Shown piece after piece: positions 1 to 6,271 of a DNA stretch of 8,741 bases; position 1 is the first letter of the stretch, and each line of letters starts with the position of its first letter. The notes beneath the pieces were generated by a model. The model searched no databases, was not told the DNA's origin, and saw only the letters and a list, made by a program, of their open reading frames with translations. Origin of the DNA: an uncultured Flammeovirgaceae bacterium (lineage in GTDB: Bacteria > Bacteroidota > Bacteroidia > Cytophagales > Cyclobacteriaceae); NCBI GenBank assembly GCA_946480685.1, contig CAMLLI010000122.1, positions 1 through 8,741 of the forward strand. Reading direction: 5' to 3'. Made by a program: the position numbers and the translations under genes.

Positions 1-385
1 CCGTATATACTTTCAGGTCGTTTTCGAGCTTGGCGGCATTCGTCTCGGCTTTTTGCAGATCGAGTTGCAAGGCACAAATATCCATTACTGCGAGCACTTG
101 TCCTTCCTTTACATGATCGCCCAGCTCAAAACGAACATGCCGGAGTATACCTCCACTCAACGCCAGTGCTTTCACTTCTTTAAACGGTGCAATGCTTCCG
201 GTCTTGATCATGCTAACCTCGAGCAACTCTTCTTTTGCTGTGGCAACTTTTACCGGTATGCGTACCGCTGCTTCCACAGACTTGTTTTTCTTCTCGTCAA
301 TTTTCTTCTTGTTTGCCGAAAGCTTGTAGGCAATCAGCACGATGATCAGCAAGCCCACGATGCTTATGATATAGTTACGTTTCAT
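1..385 (-). CDS. Periplasmic adaptor (membrane fusion) subunit of RND/HlyD-type efflux pump, N-terminal part
   Basis: Partial gene, cut by the left edge after 128 codons. The product would bridge an inner-membrane pump and the TolC channel encoded just upstream. Seen in the sequence: a start ATG at 385-383, a short basic N-terminus (MKRN), one hydrophobic anchor at about residues 5-20, a charged linker rich in Lys (about 26-36), then the start of the adaptor core. In the core, residues near 50-102 show the lipoyl/barrel-sandwich pattern of this family: TGSIAPFKEVKALALSGGIL followed by GDHVKEGQVLAVMD, and then the beginning of a helical hairpin (LQLDLQKAETNAAKLENDL). There is no lipobox cysteine, so it is probably held by an uncleaved membrane anchor. 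The start lies 9 bases after the stop of the TolC gene, which fits one transcript. The pump gene is expected beyond the window. Substrate cannot be told. Confidence 0.88.
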   Translation of the reverse strand, partial: MKRNYIISIVGLLIIVLIAYKLSANKKKIDEKKNKSVEAAVRIPVKVATAKEELLEVSMIKTGSIAPFKEVKALALSGGILRHVRFELGDHVKEGQVLAVMDICALQLDLQKAETNAAKLENDLKVYT

Positions 386-394
386 AGAAATTAT

Positions 395-1726
395 TTATAG
401 CGCCTGGTAAAAAGTCTTTAGTGTTCCCTGTGCCTTCTCCAGGTCAATCTTCGCCTGGAAAAAAGTATATAATGAATTGAGATAGTTGCTCTGCGATTCC
501 TTCAACGTCTGCTGCGCGTTGAGCCACTCGGTCAGGTCGGTGGTACCTTTCTGATATTGTAGGTCGATAGCCTCGAATGAAGATTGAGACAAGGCTATAT
601 TCTCTTTGTTGAGTTCGAGGTTCAGCTGTTCCTGCTTAAACTTTGCCCGGGCATTCCCTAACTCCATCTGGTATTTACTTTCCTGGAGGAGGAGGTTTTC
701 ATTTGCACTATGAAATTTATACCGTGCCTGACGGATCTGTGCATTACGTTTAAAATCAAGAATAGGAATGGAGAGCTTTAAACCGATAGCTGAGTACGAT
801 GCCATAGACGACCACGCTTTGTTCAGGTCATCACCAAAGCCTATACTGCCATAGCGCGCATACGCGGTAAGCTTCGGGTATATCAGGTTCTTTAGTCTGC
901 GCGCATCGATCTCGTTGAGCTTCTCCGTTACCTGTAAAAGTTTATAGTCTGTGAGGTTGCGCACGGAAGTTTCCTGTTGTACGTCCGCTGTTGGTATAAT
1001 AAAGTCTGTGGCTTCGTCACTGGAAGATTTTACCAGTAGTTGATCCTGCATGGGGAATCCCATTTCATACTTCAACTGATTTTCGGATAAGATGAGATTG
1101 GTTTCTGCTACCCGGATCTGCGCAAGCGAGTTGTTATAATTTACTTTTATTTTCTCCAGATCCTTCTGCAACGCTATACCTTTCTTTACCTGCTGTTCCA
1201 TGATCTCCATTTGTCCGCGGTAGGTTTCGCTGGAGGCACGCCATTGATCAAGTTGTTCGCGGTATACTGCTATCTGAAAATATGCAGTGCTTACATTGTA
1301 GATGATTGCCTCTTCACCTTTGGTTACATTGAGCTCCGCCTGCAGTTTATTATACCGGTTGGCTTGCAGACCGGTGATGAGTGATTTATCGAATATAGTT
1401 TGATCTAACTGCGCTACCGGGTTGATCTGGTAACGTTTTGTAAATGCTACCCTTATATCCGTTGGACTGAACACACCCGCAGGTATGATCGTCTCCTGCA
1501 CTTTTATATTATCGTCCACCGATCCGGTTAATGTTACCGTGGGTAGATAGGCTGCCAGCGCCTCACGTGCCTTTGCATCAGCAACCTGTTTGTCGTTAGC
1601 ATATATAGCGCTGTTGTGGTTGTGTTTCAATCCGTACTCAATGCAAGTCTTGAGTGTCCAAACTTCCTGTGCATTTAATATACCCGGTAATAAAAAAAGT
1701 ATACTTAAAAGAAATCTCCTGTTCAT
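395..1726 (-). CDS. TolC-family outer membrane efflux protein
   Basis: A 443-residue outer-membrane channel that lets the efflux complex discharge across the outer membrane. The N-terminus is a signal peptide (MNRRFLLSILFLLPGILNA, cleavage likely after Ala19), followed by WTLKTCIEYGLKHN, a start typical of mature TolC-family proteins in Bacteroidota. Two outer-membrane-efflux repeats can be recognised, about residues 22-215 and 240-435, rich in Gln, Asn, Leu and Ala as expected for the long alpha-helical barrel; the second contains GIALQKDL-type and KGTTDLTEWLNAQQTL segments, common in this family. Length is normal. The ATG is preceded directly by AGGA, too close for a standard ribosome site, so initiation probably does not rely on it. 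It sits between the barrel gene (62 bases upstream, no evident promoter or terminator in between) and the adaptor gene (9 bases downstream), so co-transcription is likely. Confidence 0.93.
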   Translation of the reverse strand: MNRRFLLSILFLLPGILNAQEVWTLKTCIEYGLKHNHNSAIYANDKQVADAKAREALAAYLPTVTLTGSVDDNIKVQETIIPAGVFSPTDIRVAFTKRYQINPVAQLDQTIFDKSLITGLQANRYNKLQAELNVTKGEEAIIYNVSTAYFQIAVYREQLDQWRASSETYRGQMEIMEQQVKKGIALQKDLEKIKVNYNNSLAQIRVAETNLILSENQLKYEMGFPMQDQLLVKSSSDEATDFIIPTADVQQETSVRNLTDYKLLQVTEKLNEIDARRLKNLIYPKLTAYARYGSIGFGDDLNKAWSSMASYSAIGLKLSIPILDFKRNAQIRQARYKFHSANENLLLQESKYQMELGNARAKFKQEQLNLELNKENIALSQSSFEAIDLQYQKGTTDLTEWLNAQQTLKESQSNYLNSLYTFFQAKIDLEKAQGTLKTFYQAL

Positions 1727-1788
1727 TCCTGTTTGTGTTTATTTTCCTTATATGCAAGCCTGCATTTCAATTCAGGTTTTACATCTTG

Positions 1789-2784
1789 TCAGAACTGGTA
1801 ACTGATGCCCGTCTGCACAATAATTGATTTTTGCTCGTAGGATATATTGGTATCGCGTTTATTGAGGTCGGTGAATTTGTTGAAGCCGATTTTCTGATCC
1901 ATATCGAAAGTCTGCAGCTTCTGCATAAATGTATACCCAGCCACTACACTCAGCTTCCACCGCTGGCCAAGTACTACATCGTAAATGATACCGGCATTGG
2001 TTTGTTGCAGGTGTATATATTGTTCTCGTTCCTGCTCGTTCAGGCGGTACATGTTATTGCCGGCCAACCATGCCGTAGCACCCAGTGAGTGTGCATCCGA
2101 TAATTTATACTTGAGCGAAGCGCGGGCAGGTAGTATAGCCGTGAAGACAAGGCGTTTGTTGATAGTCCAGTCAATATCCGGAACCGGTATCAGGAACGTG
2201 CCGGAGTATCCTTTTGTATACACGAGCGAAACGCCGTACTTGAATTTTCTGTTTTGATGTATACCGATCCTTGCACCCACCGTATATAGTATATCTTTCG
2301 ATTCTATATCTTGTTTGTAGTCGGAGTTGATGGACGTTGAACCGATAAACGAAAGGTTGGTGGCACGCGAAAACGAATAGTTGACGAGTAACGGAATGGT
2401 TATAGAGTGAAATGCGTTGCTCCCTATTTTTCGTTCATCCGAAAGTATTAGACCCTGGTAGCGTATGCCTGTTTTGACAAGTACCGGATGCTTCGTCTTG
2501 AAATTCTTATATACCGGTACGCTAACGTCCACGGTGGGCATTTGCATCGAAAATGTATGGCCGTCTGCCTTTACGGGAATATAGGAGTTGGTTACAGTAA
2601 CACCTCCTAGTCGGGGTGCTGTGGTAACAAATCTTTTATGTACAATCGTATCCGTGCGCTGCTGAACCTGGCGGTCGTTTTTCGGTTCATTCGACTGCGC
2701 AAGGCATACAGCCGATTGCGCGAGTATAAGGCATGCTGTTACTATACTTTTAAAATGGTTTCTGTTTTTTGTAGTAGCTTCCAT
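1789..2784 (-). CDS. Outer membrane beta-barrel protein, DUF6268-like, first gene of efflux operon
   Basis: Exported protein of 331 residues with this start. I chose the ATG at 2784 rather than the longer frame beginning at 2862: from 2784 the protein opens with a proper signal peptide (basic KNRNHFK, hydrophobic core, AVCLA with cleavage likely after Ala29), whereas the 26 extra residues of the longer frame have no such pattern and their codons overlap a regulatory direct repeat. The mature part has many alternating hydrophobic strands (for example HSITIPLLVNYSF, YGVSLVYTKGY, WKLSVVAGYTFM, SIIVQTGISYQF) and ends in Phe, the usual last residue of an outer-membrane barrel. From general appearance it resembles the DUF6268 barrels of Bacteroidota; that family name is recalled, not searched. 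Function unknown. Being first in the transcript with TolC and the adaptor suggests a role in the envelope response the efflux system serves. No good Shine-Dalgarno site. Confidence 0.8.
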   Translation of the reverse strand: MEATTKNRNHFKSIVTACLILAQSAVCLAQSNEPKNDRQVQQRTDTIVHKRFVTTAPRLGGVTVTNSYIPVKADGHTFSMQMPTVDVSVPVYKNFKTKHPVLVKTGIRYQGLILSDERKIGSNAFHSITIPLLVNYSFSRATNLSFIGSTSINSDYKQDIESKDILYTVGARIGIHQNRKFKYGVSLVYTKGYSGTFLIPVPDIDWTINKRLVFTAILPARASLKYKLSDAHSLGATAWLAGNNMYRLNEQEREQYIHLQQTNAGIIYDVVLGQRWKLSVVAGYTFMQKLQTFDMDQKIGFNKFTDLNKRDTNISYEQKSIIVQTGISYQF

Positions 2785-2845
2785 GTAAGGCGGTAAATTC
2801 TGGAAGCAAAAAAAGTATATATAGCCGCGCAGACGGGGCGTATTA

Positions 2846-2878
2846 TACCAAACCCGGTGCATTTTCTACCAAATCCGG
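2846..2878. promoter_or_regulatory. Tandem 12-bp direct repeats, 21-bp period, candidate LytTR-regulator operator
   Basis: TACCAAACCCGG at 2846-2857 and TACCAAATCCGG at 2867-2878 match at 11 of 12 bases and start exactly 21 bp apart, about two helical turns, so both would face the same side of the DNA. The pair lies in the spacer between the divergent efflux operon and the kinase/regulator operon. Known LytTR regulators such as AgrA, ComE and AlgR bind paired direct repeats with similar centre-to-centre spacing; the actual sequence here differs from their consensus, so the assignment to the neighbouring LytTR protein is inference. Read on the minus strand, each copy carries TTTG, so part of it could instead serve as a -33 element for the efflux operon; immediately downstream on that strand is TATAAT (2847-2842). 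Confidence 0.6.
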
Positions 2879-2919
2879 CTTTCACAGAAATTCAGATAGC
2901 GTAAGAATCGAACTTCGTA

Positions 2920-2927
2920 TAATTTTG
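2920..2927 (+). promoter_or_regulatory. Candidate Bacteroidota -7 promoter element for kinase operon
   Basis: TAATTTTG is an exact match to the Bacteroidota -7 consensus TAnnTTTG and ends 41 bases before the kinase ATG. No clear TTTG -33 element is present at the usual 19-21 base spacing, which would fit a promoter that depends on an activator; the direct repeats at 2846-2878 lie about 40-75 bases upstream of this element. A weak inverted repeat (ACTGAA 2930-2935 with TTCAGT 2944-2949) falls in the presumed 5' leader. Confidence 0.45.
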
Positions 2928-2968
2928 CAACTGAATTCAATAGTTCAGTACCAAAGACCAAGATTATC

Positions 2969-4042
2969 ATGATTATAAATGATTCTCAAAAAGTAAGAAA
3001 CAAGCGTATCATCAGCTTTCTTACGGAAGACCGGTACAGACTATTGCGCCACGCTACGTTTCTACTATCGTTCCTGCTTCTTCTCTGGCAGTCGCAGTTT
3101 TCGAATGCTTATCCCGGCATGTATAAGTACTATTCGCTGTTCTCTGCATACTTCTTTTTTGTGGCGATGGTGTATATCAATATATATATACTGGTGCCTT
3201 TCTTTTTCTTTCGGGGATTTTATGTGTTATATCTGGCGCTGCTGGCGGTGGTGGCAATCGCTGGTTTATCCGCTATATCCTATGTTTTGAATATATACTT
3301 CCTCGAGCATCGCATTATCCATCAGCCCCGGCAGGTTCAGGGTTTTTATGAGGGCACGGTTATCTCTATCTGCGTTGTGCTTGTGACTACTACCGTAAAG
3401 CTTTTGCAGCGCTGGACAAAAGATACCGAGCGAATTGCCGAGTTGAACAACCTTACGTTGCGCATGGAGTTAAACGAATTGAAGAACCAGATCAACCCGC
3501 ACTTTCTGTTCAACATGCTGAACAATGTAAAGGCACTGATCCGAACCGACCCCGAGAAAGCATCTACGGTGATTGTAAAACTGTCGGAGTTTCTAAGGTT
3601 CCAACTTTATGAAAATAGTGAAGATGAAACGTTACTCACTTCCGAGATAAATTTTTTGTCGAACTTTGTTAACCTTGAAAAGATCAGGCGCGATAAACTT
3701 TCCGTTTCACTAAAAAGTAATACGGAGCAGCGTGTATTGAACGGTATTTTTGTACCGCCAAACTTGTTTACCACATTCGTGGAGAACGCTATTAAACACA
3801 GTATAGATATTAACGGCCGCGAAGCCTATATTAACATTTGTATCGAAGTCGGAAACAGGAAACTGCATTTTACCTGTAGCAACTCGGTAAGCAAAGAATA
3901 CCCGGTTGCCGATAAGAAGAACAGCGGACTGGGACTTGCCAATATCAAAAGACGACTGGAGCTGTTATATGGTGATACCTATCGTCTCGATATTATTGAT
4001 GCGGATCGCGAATATATAGTTAACCTCACTATTCCTGTATGA
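2969..4042 (+). CDS. Membrane sensor histidine kinase, LytS/YehU type (His_kinase family)
   Basis: A 357-residue inner-membrane kinase that should autophosphorylate on His and pass the phosphate to the regulator encoded next. Four hydrophobic segments are visible at about residues 28-42, 54-80, 84-112 and 127-147, with short loops and no sizeable extracytoplasmic domain, so the signal is likely sensed in or at the membrane. The cytoplasmic part has the hallmark phospho-acceptor motif NQINPHFLFNMLNN with His178, the N-box VENAIKH (271-277) and the glycine-rich ATP-lid NSGLGLANIKRRL (318-330). A short coiled linker (about 150-172) joins membrane and catalytic parts. Length and order are normal for this family. 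No strong ribosome site precedes the ATG, which is usual in this phylum. Its stop overlaps the start of the regulator gene by 4 bases (ATGA), so the pair is translationally coupled. The ligand is not deducible. Confidence 0.93.
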   Translation: MIINDSQKVRNKRIISFLTEDRYRLLRHATFLLSFLLLLWQSQFSNAYPGMYKYYSLFSAYFFFVAMVYINIYILVPFFFFRGFYVLYLALLAVVAIAGLSAISYVLNIYFLEHRIIHQPRQVQGFYEGTVISICVVLVTTTVKLLQRWTKDTERIAELNNLTLRMELNELKNQINPHFLFNMLNNVKALIRTDPEKASTVIVKLSEFLRFQLYENSEDETLLTSEINFLSNFVNLEKIRRDKLSVSLKSNTEQRVLNGIFVPPNLFTTFVENAIKHSIDINGREAYINICIEVGNRKLHFTCSNSVSKEYPVADKKNSGLGLANIKRRLELLYGDTYRLDIIDADREYIVNLTIPV

Positions 4043-4764
4043 CATGTATAATTGTTGATGATGAGCCGCTGGCGCGAGATGAAATGCAATCGCTGATACA
4101 GGAAGTATCGCAGCTTGAGATCGTGGGTAAATTTTCCAACGCTCCGGCTGCACTTGATTTTCTGAAGTCGCAGGAGGTTGATCTTATCTTTCTGGACATT
4201 GAAATGCCTATTGTAACGGGACTCGAATTTGCCGAATGTATACCACGGCAAACGCTGATCATTTTTACCACGGCTTATTCTCAGTATGCGCTGAAGAGTT
4301 ACGAACTCGATGCGATTGATTACCTGTTGAAGCCTGTAGAGAAAGCGCGCGTGGAGAAGGCTATCAATAAGGCGATCACATACAAGAAGCTGCTAACAGA
4401 TACCACTGAAACCAGTACCGTTGAATCGAATACCGATGACCATTTGTTTATTAAAGCGGATCGTAAATACTATAAAGTTAATTTTAAAGACATCCGCTAC
4501 ATCGAGGGGCTAAAGGATTATGTTGTGATCTATACGCAGAGTCAAAAGCTATTTACGGCGATGAACCTGAAAACGATCCATCAGAAAATTCCTGCCGGTA
4601 TATTTCTGCGCGTCAGTAAATCGTATGTGGTAAATAAGGATTATATAGAGTCGTTTGATAACCATACGGTATATATCGGTGAATCGGAAATCCCGTTAGG
4701 AGAAGTTTATAAGAAGGAGTTCTTTGAGAAGTATATGGGCGGTTCATTCAATCCGGAGGCATAA
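4039..4764 (+). CDS. LytTR-family DNA-binding response regulator
   Basis: A 241-residue cytoplasmic transcription regulator, partner of the upstream kinase. The receiver domain spans about residues 1-115: acidic pair Asp7/Asp8 in IIVDDEP, phospho-acceptor Asp53 in FLDIEMP, Thr77 or Thr78 in FTTAYSQYALKSYELDAIDYLLKP, and Lys98 in the last part of that stretch. After a polar linker (about 118-134) comes a LytTR DNA-binding domain at about 136-235, with FIKADRKYYKVNFKDIRYIEG, MNLKTIHQKIP, FLRVSKSYVVN and IPLGEVYKKEF in the expected order. All key residues are present. The ATG overlaps the kinase stop as ATGA. The last codons hold a GGAGG ribosome site serving the next gene. LytTR proteins bind direct repeats about two helical turns apart; such a pair is found at 2846-2878, the best candidate target in view. 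Confidence 0.95.
   Translation: MTCIIVDDEPLARDEMQSLIQEVSQLEIVGKFSNAPAALDFLKSQEVDLIFLDIEMPIVTGLEFAECIPRQTLIIFTTAYSQYALKSYELDAIDYLLKPVEKARVEKAINKAITYKKLLTDTTETSTVESNTDDHLFIKADRKYYKVNFKDIRYIEGLKDYVVIYTQSQKLFTAMNLKTIHQKIPAGIFLRVSKSYVVNKDYIESFDNHTVYIGESEIPLGEVYKKEFFEKYMGGSFNPEA
4755..4759 (+). promoter_or_regulatory. Shine-Dalgarno site inside the regulator gene, for the hydrolase
   Basis: GGAGG lies 7 bases before the ATG at 4767 and 10 before a second in-frame ATG at 4770. The spacing favours 4767 as the start. The site is notable because most genes in this window lack a recognisable one, and because it sits in the final codons of the regulator gene, so the hydrolase depends on ribosomes arriving in a coupled operon. 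Confidence 0.6.
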
Positions 4765-4766
4765 CG

Positions 4767-5540
4767 ATGATGAAAGGTATTTTGGTGAATGGTTCTGTGC
4801 TTAACGTGCAACATGTTGTAGTGAATCGTGATCTGCCAACTGTTATTTTTCTGCACGATTCGTTGGGATGTATTGAACTATGGCGCGATTTTCCGACACG
4901 GGTAGGGGAGGCTGCCGGTTGTAATATACTTGTGTATGACCGGCAGGGCTATGGTAAATCAGCACCTTTCACGACAACAGAAAGAACCAATAATTACCTG
5001 GAAGCTGAAGCGGATATACTATATATGCTGATGGAGCAGTGCAGTATACCAAAAGCTGTATTGTTCGGACACAGCGATGGCGGCTCGATCGCGTTAATTG
5101 CTGCTGCAAAATATACCGAACTGATCAAGGGCGTGGTTACTGAAGGTGCACATATCTTTGTAGAAGACATTACGCTAAACGGAATACGCGAAGCTGTCCA
5201 GATGTATCAGACAACCAATCTCAGGGAGCGTCTGCAAAAATATCATGGCGATAAAACGGATGCTGTGTTTGAAGCCTGGACAAAGACGTGGTTGGCTGAC
5301 AGATTCAAATCCTGGAATATCGAACATTTTTTACCGCAGATTAAATGTCCCGTACTCGTTATACAAGGCGAAGATGATGAGTATGGATCTATAGCACAGG
5401 TAAACGGAATTGTTGAGCAGGTAGCGGGTGTTGCTCACAAGTGGATGATCCCTTCCATTGGACATACACCTCACAAAGAAGCGAGTGCTATAGTTCTGGA
5501 GCGTTCAGTGTCCTTTATAAAAGGGCTTGCACATTTATAG
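4767..5540 (+). CDS. Alpha/beta hydrolase
   Basis: A 257-residue alpha/beta-fold hydrolase with no signal peptide, so cytoplasmic. Motifs in order: oxyanion loop FLHDSLG (about 28-34), DRQGYGKS (58-65), the nucleophile elbow GHSDGGS with Ser103, a cap region of helices (about 134-190), the acid strand VLVIQGEDDEYG with Asp203 or Asp204, and the catalytic His233 in IGHTPHKE. The full Ser-Asp-His triad is therefore present. Substrate is unknown; the closest general group is esterases and related C-C hydrolases, and the sequence alone does not decide between them. It starts 2 bases after the regulator stop, with its ribosome site inside that gene, so it belongs to the kinase/regulator operon. 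A hydrolase in such an operon may process the signal or a drug-like substrate of the neighbouring efflux system, but this is inference. Its stop codon lies in the left arm of a stem-loop. Confidence 0.9.
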   Translation: MMKGILVNGSVLNVQHVVVNRDLPTVIFLHDSLGCIELWRDFPTRVGEAAGCNILVYDRQGYGKSAPFTTTERTNNYLEAEADILYMLMEQCSIPKAVLFGHSDGGSIALIAAAKYTELIKGVVTEGAHIFVEDITLNGIREAVQMYQTTNLRERLQKYHGDKTDAVFEAWTKTWLADRFKSWNIEHFLPQIKCPVLVIQGEDDEYGSIAQVNGIVEQVAGVAHKWMIPSIGHTPHKEASAIVLERSVSFIKGLAHL

Positions 5541-5557
5541 CTATACCGCTATAAATG
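5532..5557. repeat. Perfect 9-bp inverted repeat overlapping the hydrolase stop codon
   Basis: CATTTATAG (5532-5540) and CTATAAATG (5549-5557) are exact reverse complements around an 8-base loop. The left arm contains the TAG stop of the hydrolase. The stem is AT-rich and has no T-run of its own, but it abuts the next hairpin, so it may aid termination or protect the 3' end of the operon messenger RNA. Confidence 0.5.
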
Positions 5558-5592
5558 ACAAAAGCCCCACGCGCTATACATGAGGCCTTTGT
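5558..5592. terminator. Bidirectional intrinsic terminator between convergent genes
   Basis: ACAAAAGCC (5558-5566) pairs with GGCCTTTGT (5584-5592) with a single internal mismatch and a 17-base loop. The A-run on one side and T-run on the other suit both strands, and the site lies between the plus-strand hydrolase and the minus-strand gene ending at 5621. The form matches the clear terminator at 6182-6222. Confidence 0.55.
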
Positions 5593-5620
5593 ACTTAACC
5601 TAAACTAATTGTGAAGAAAT

Positions 5621-6076
5621 CTATTGCAATACAATACGGGAGCGACCAGCTTCCAGTATAGCATAATCTTTACAGCCCTGAAAAGCCTGTTCATCCAGCG
5701 AACCGGATTGATCAGGAGTATATTGTCCACCATTGTCCCACCATTTCTTTGCGTTTTCACGCGCCTGTTTTTTATCTACATTCTCGAACAGGTTAATGCA
5801 CGAGTCTGAGATCATCCAGGGTTTTTCAATGCTGCTATATTTATCGAATATCATGGTGCGCATCTGCGTACCGCTGGCAACATTCTTGAAGTGAGACACT
5901 GTATAGGATAAAGTTTCTGGTTCCGTCATGATCATGTCCCAGTATTTTTTAGAAGCAATGACCTGTGACGTAGTCAGCAAATAGCCAAATCCGCTTTCGA
6001 TCGGTTCCCGTGTGATGGGACAGCGCGCTTTCAATTCAGGTTTTTTCTTACCGAGGAGTTTATCAAAAAAGGCCAT
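5621..6076 (-). CDS. Small cytoplasmic protein of unknown function
   Basis: A 151-residue protein I do not recognise as a named family. It has no signal peptide or membrane segment. The N-terminus MAFFDKLLGKKKPELKAR is amphipathic and basic. It is followed by CPITREPIESGFGYLLTTSQVI, in which Cys19-Pro-Ile resembles the start of a small zinc-binding or U-box-like fold, but no second paired cysteine follows; the other cysteines are single (93 and 135). Aromatic clusters occur near 46-48 (YWD), 87-88 (PW) and 112-114 (KWWD). The body is charged and soluble. Base use is like its neighbours, with no sign of transfer. It is convergent to the kinase operon and separated from the upstream thioredoxin gene by a strong terminator, so it is probably transcribed alone, from a promoter in 6077-6181 that I could not place with confidence. 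Confidence 0.75.
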   Translation of the reverse strand: MAFFDKLLGKKKPELKARCPITREPIESGFGYLLTTSQVIASKKYWDMIMTEPETLSYTVSHFKNVASGTQMRTMIFDKYSSIEKPWMISDSCINLFENVDKKQARENAKKWWDNGGQYTPDQSGSLDEQAFQGCKDYAILEAGRSRIVLQ

Positions 6077-6181
6077 AACTTTCTTTATTTATAAGGTTGA
6101 TGTTTAGGAGCAACTTATACACATTAGATACTTCGCCAGCAGCCAATAGTTGCATATAAGACTGAAAAAATCGTGAAAATG

Positions 6182-6222
6182 TTACAAAAGGCCCAAAACG
6201 CGTTGTATTGGGCCTTTTGTAA
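6182..6222 (-). terminator. Strong intrinsic terminator, 15-bp perfect stem
   Basis: TTACAAAAGGCCCAA (6182-6196) is an exact reverse complement of 6208-6222, around an 11-base loop. Read on the minus strand the right-hand arm ends CCTTTTGTAACATTTT, giving the T-rich tail. It lies 50 bases after the stop of the thioredoxin-like gene and should end that transcript, so the small gene at 5621-6076 has its own promoter. The symmetric A/T flanks could also work on the plus strand, although no plus-strand gene ends nearby. Confidence 0.85.
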
Positions 6223-6271
6223 AATCGAACTGACCAAAAGTGTTCGTAATTGAACCTTAAACTGTCCGCAA

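Noticed and set aside
53..400. Open frame on the plus strand, 115 codons
   Set aside because: It lies antisense to the adaptor gene, whose translation shows clear family motifs; the plus-strand product is Cys- and Phe-rich with no pattern.
1727..1788. Possible internal promoter or terminator between barrel and TolC genes
   Set aside because: No TAnnTTTG element on the minus strand and only a 4-bp stem; best read as an operon spacer.
2949..2955. Third TACCAAA copy near the kinase start
   Set aside because: Only 7 bases match and the CCGG part is missing; the same heptamer also occurs by chance inside genes, for example at 8045-8051 in gldA.
3179..3190. Run of TA dinucleotides as a possible microsatellite or promoter
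   Set aside because: It encodes Asn-Ile-Tyr-Ile in a membrane helix of the kinase and is part of the general TATA excess.
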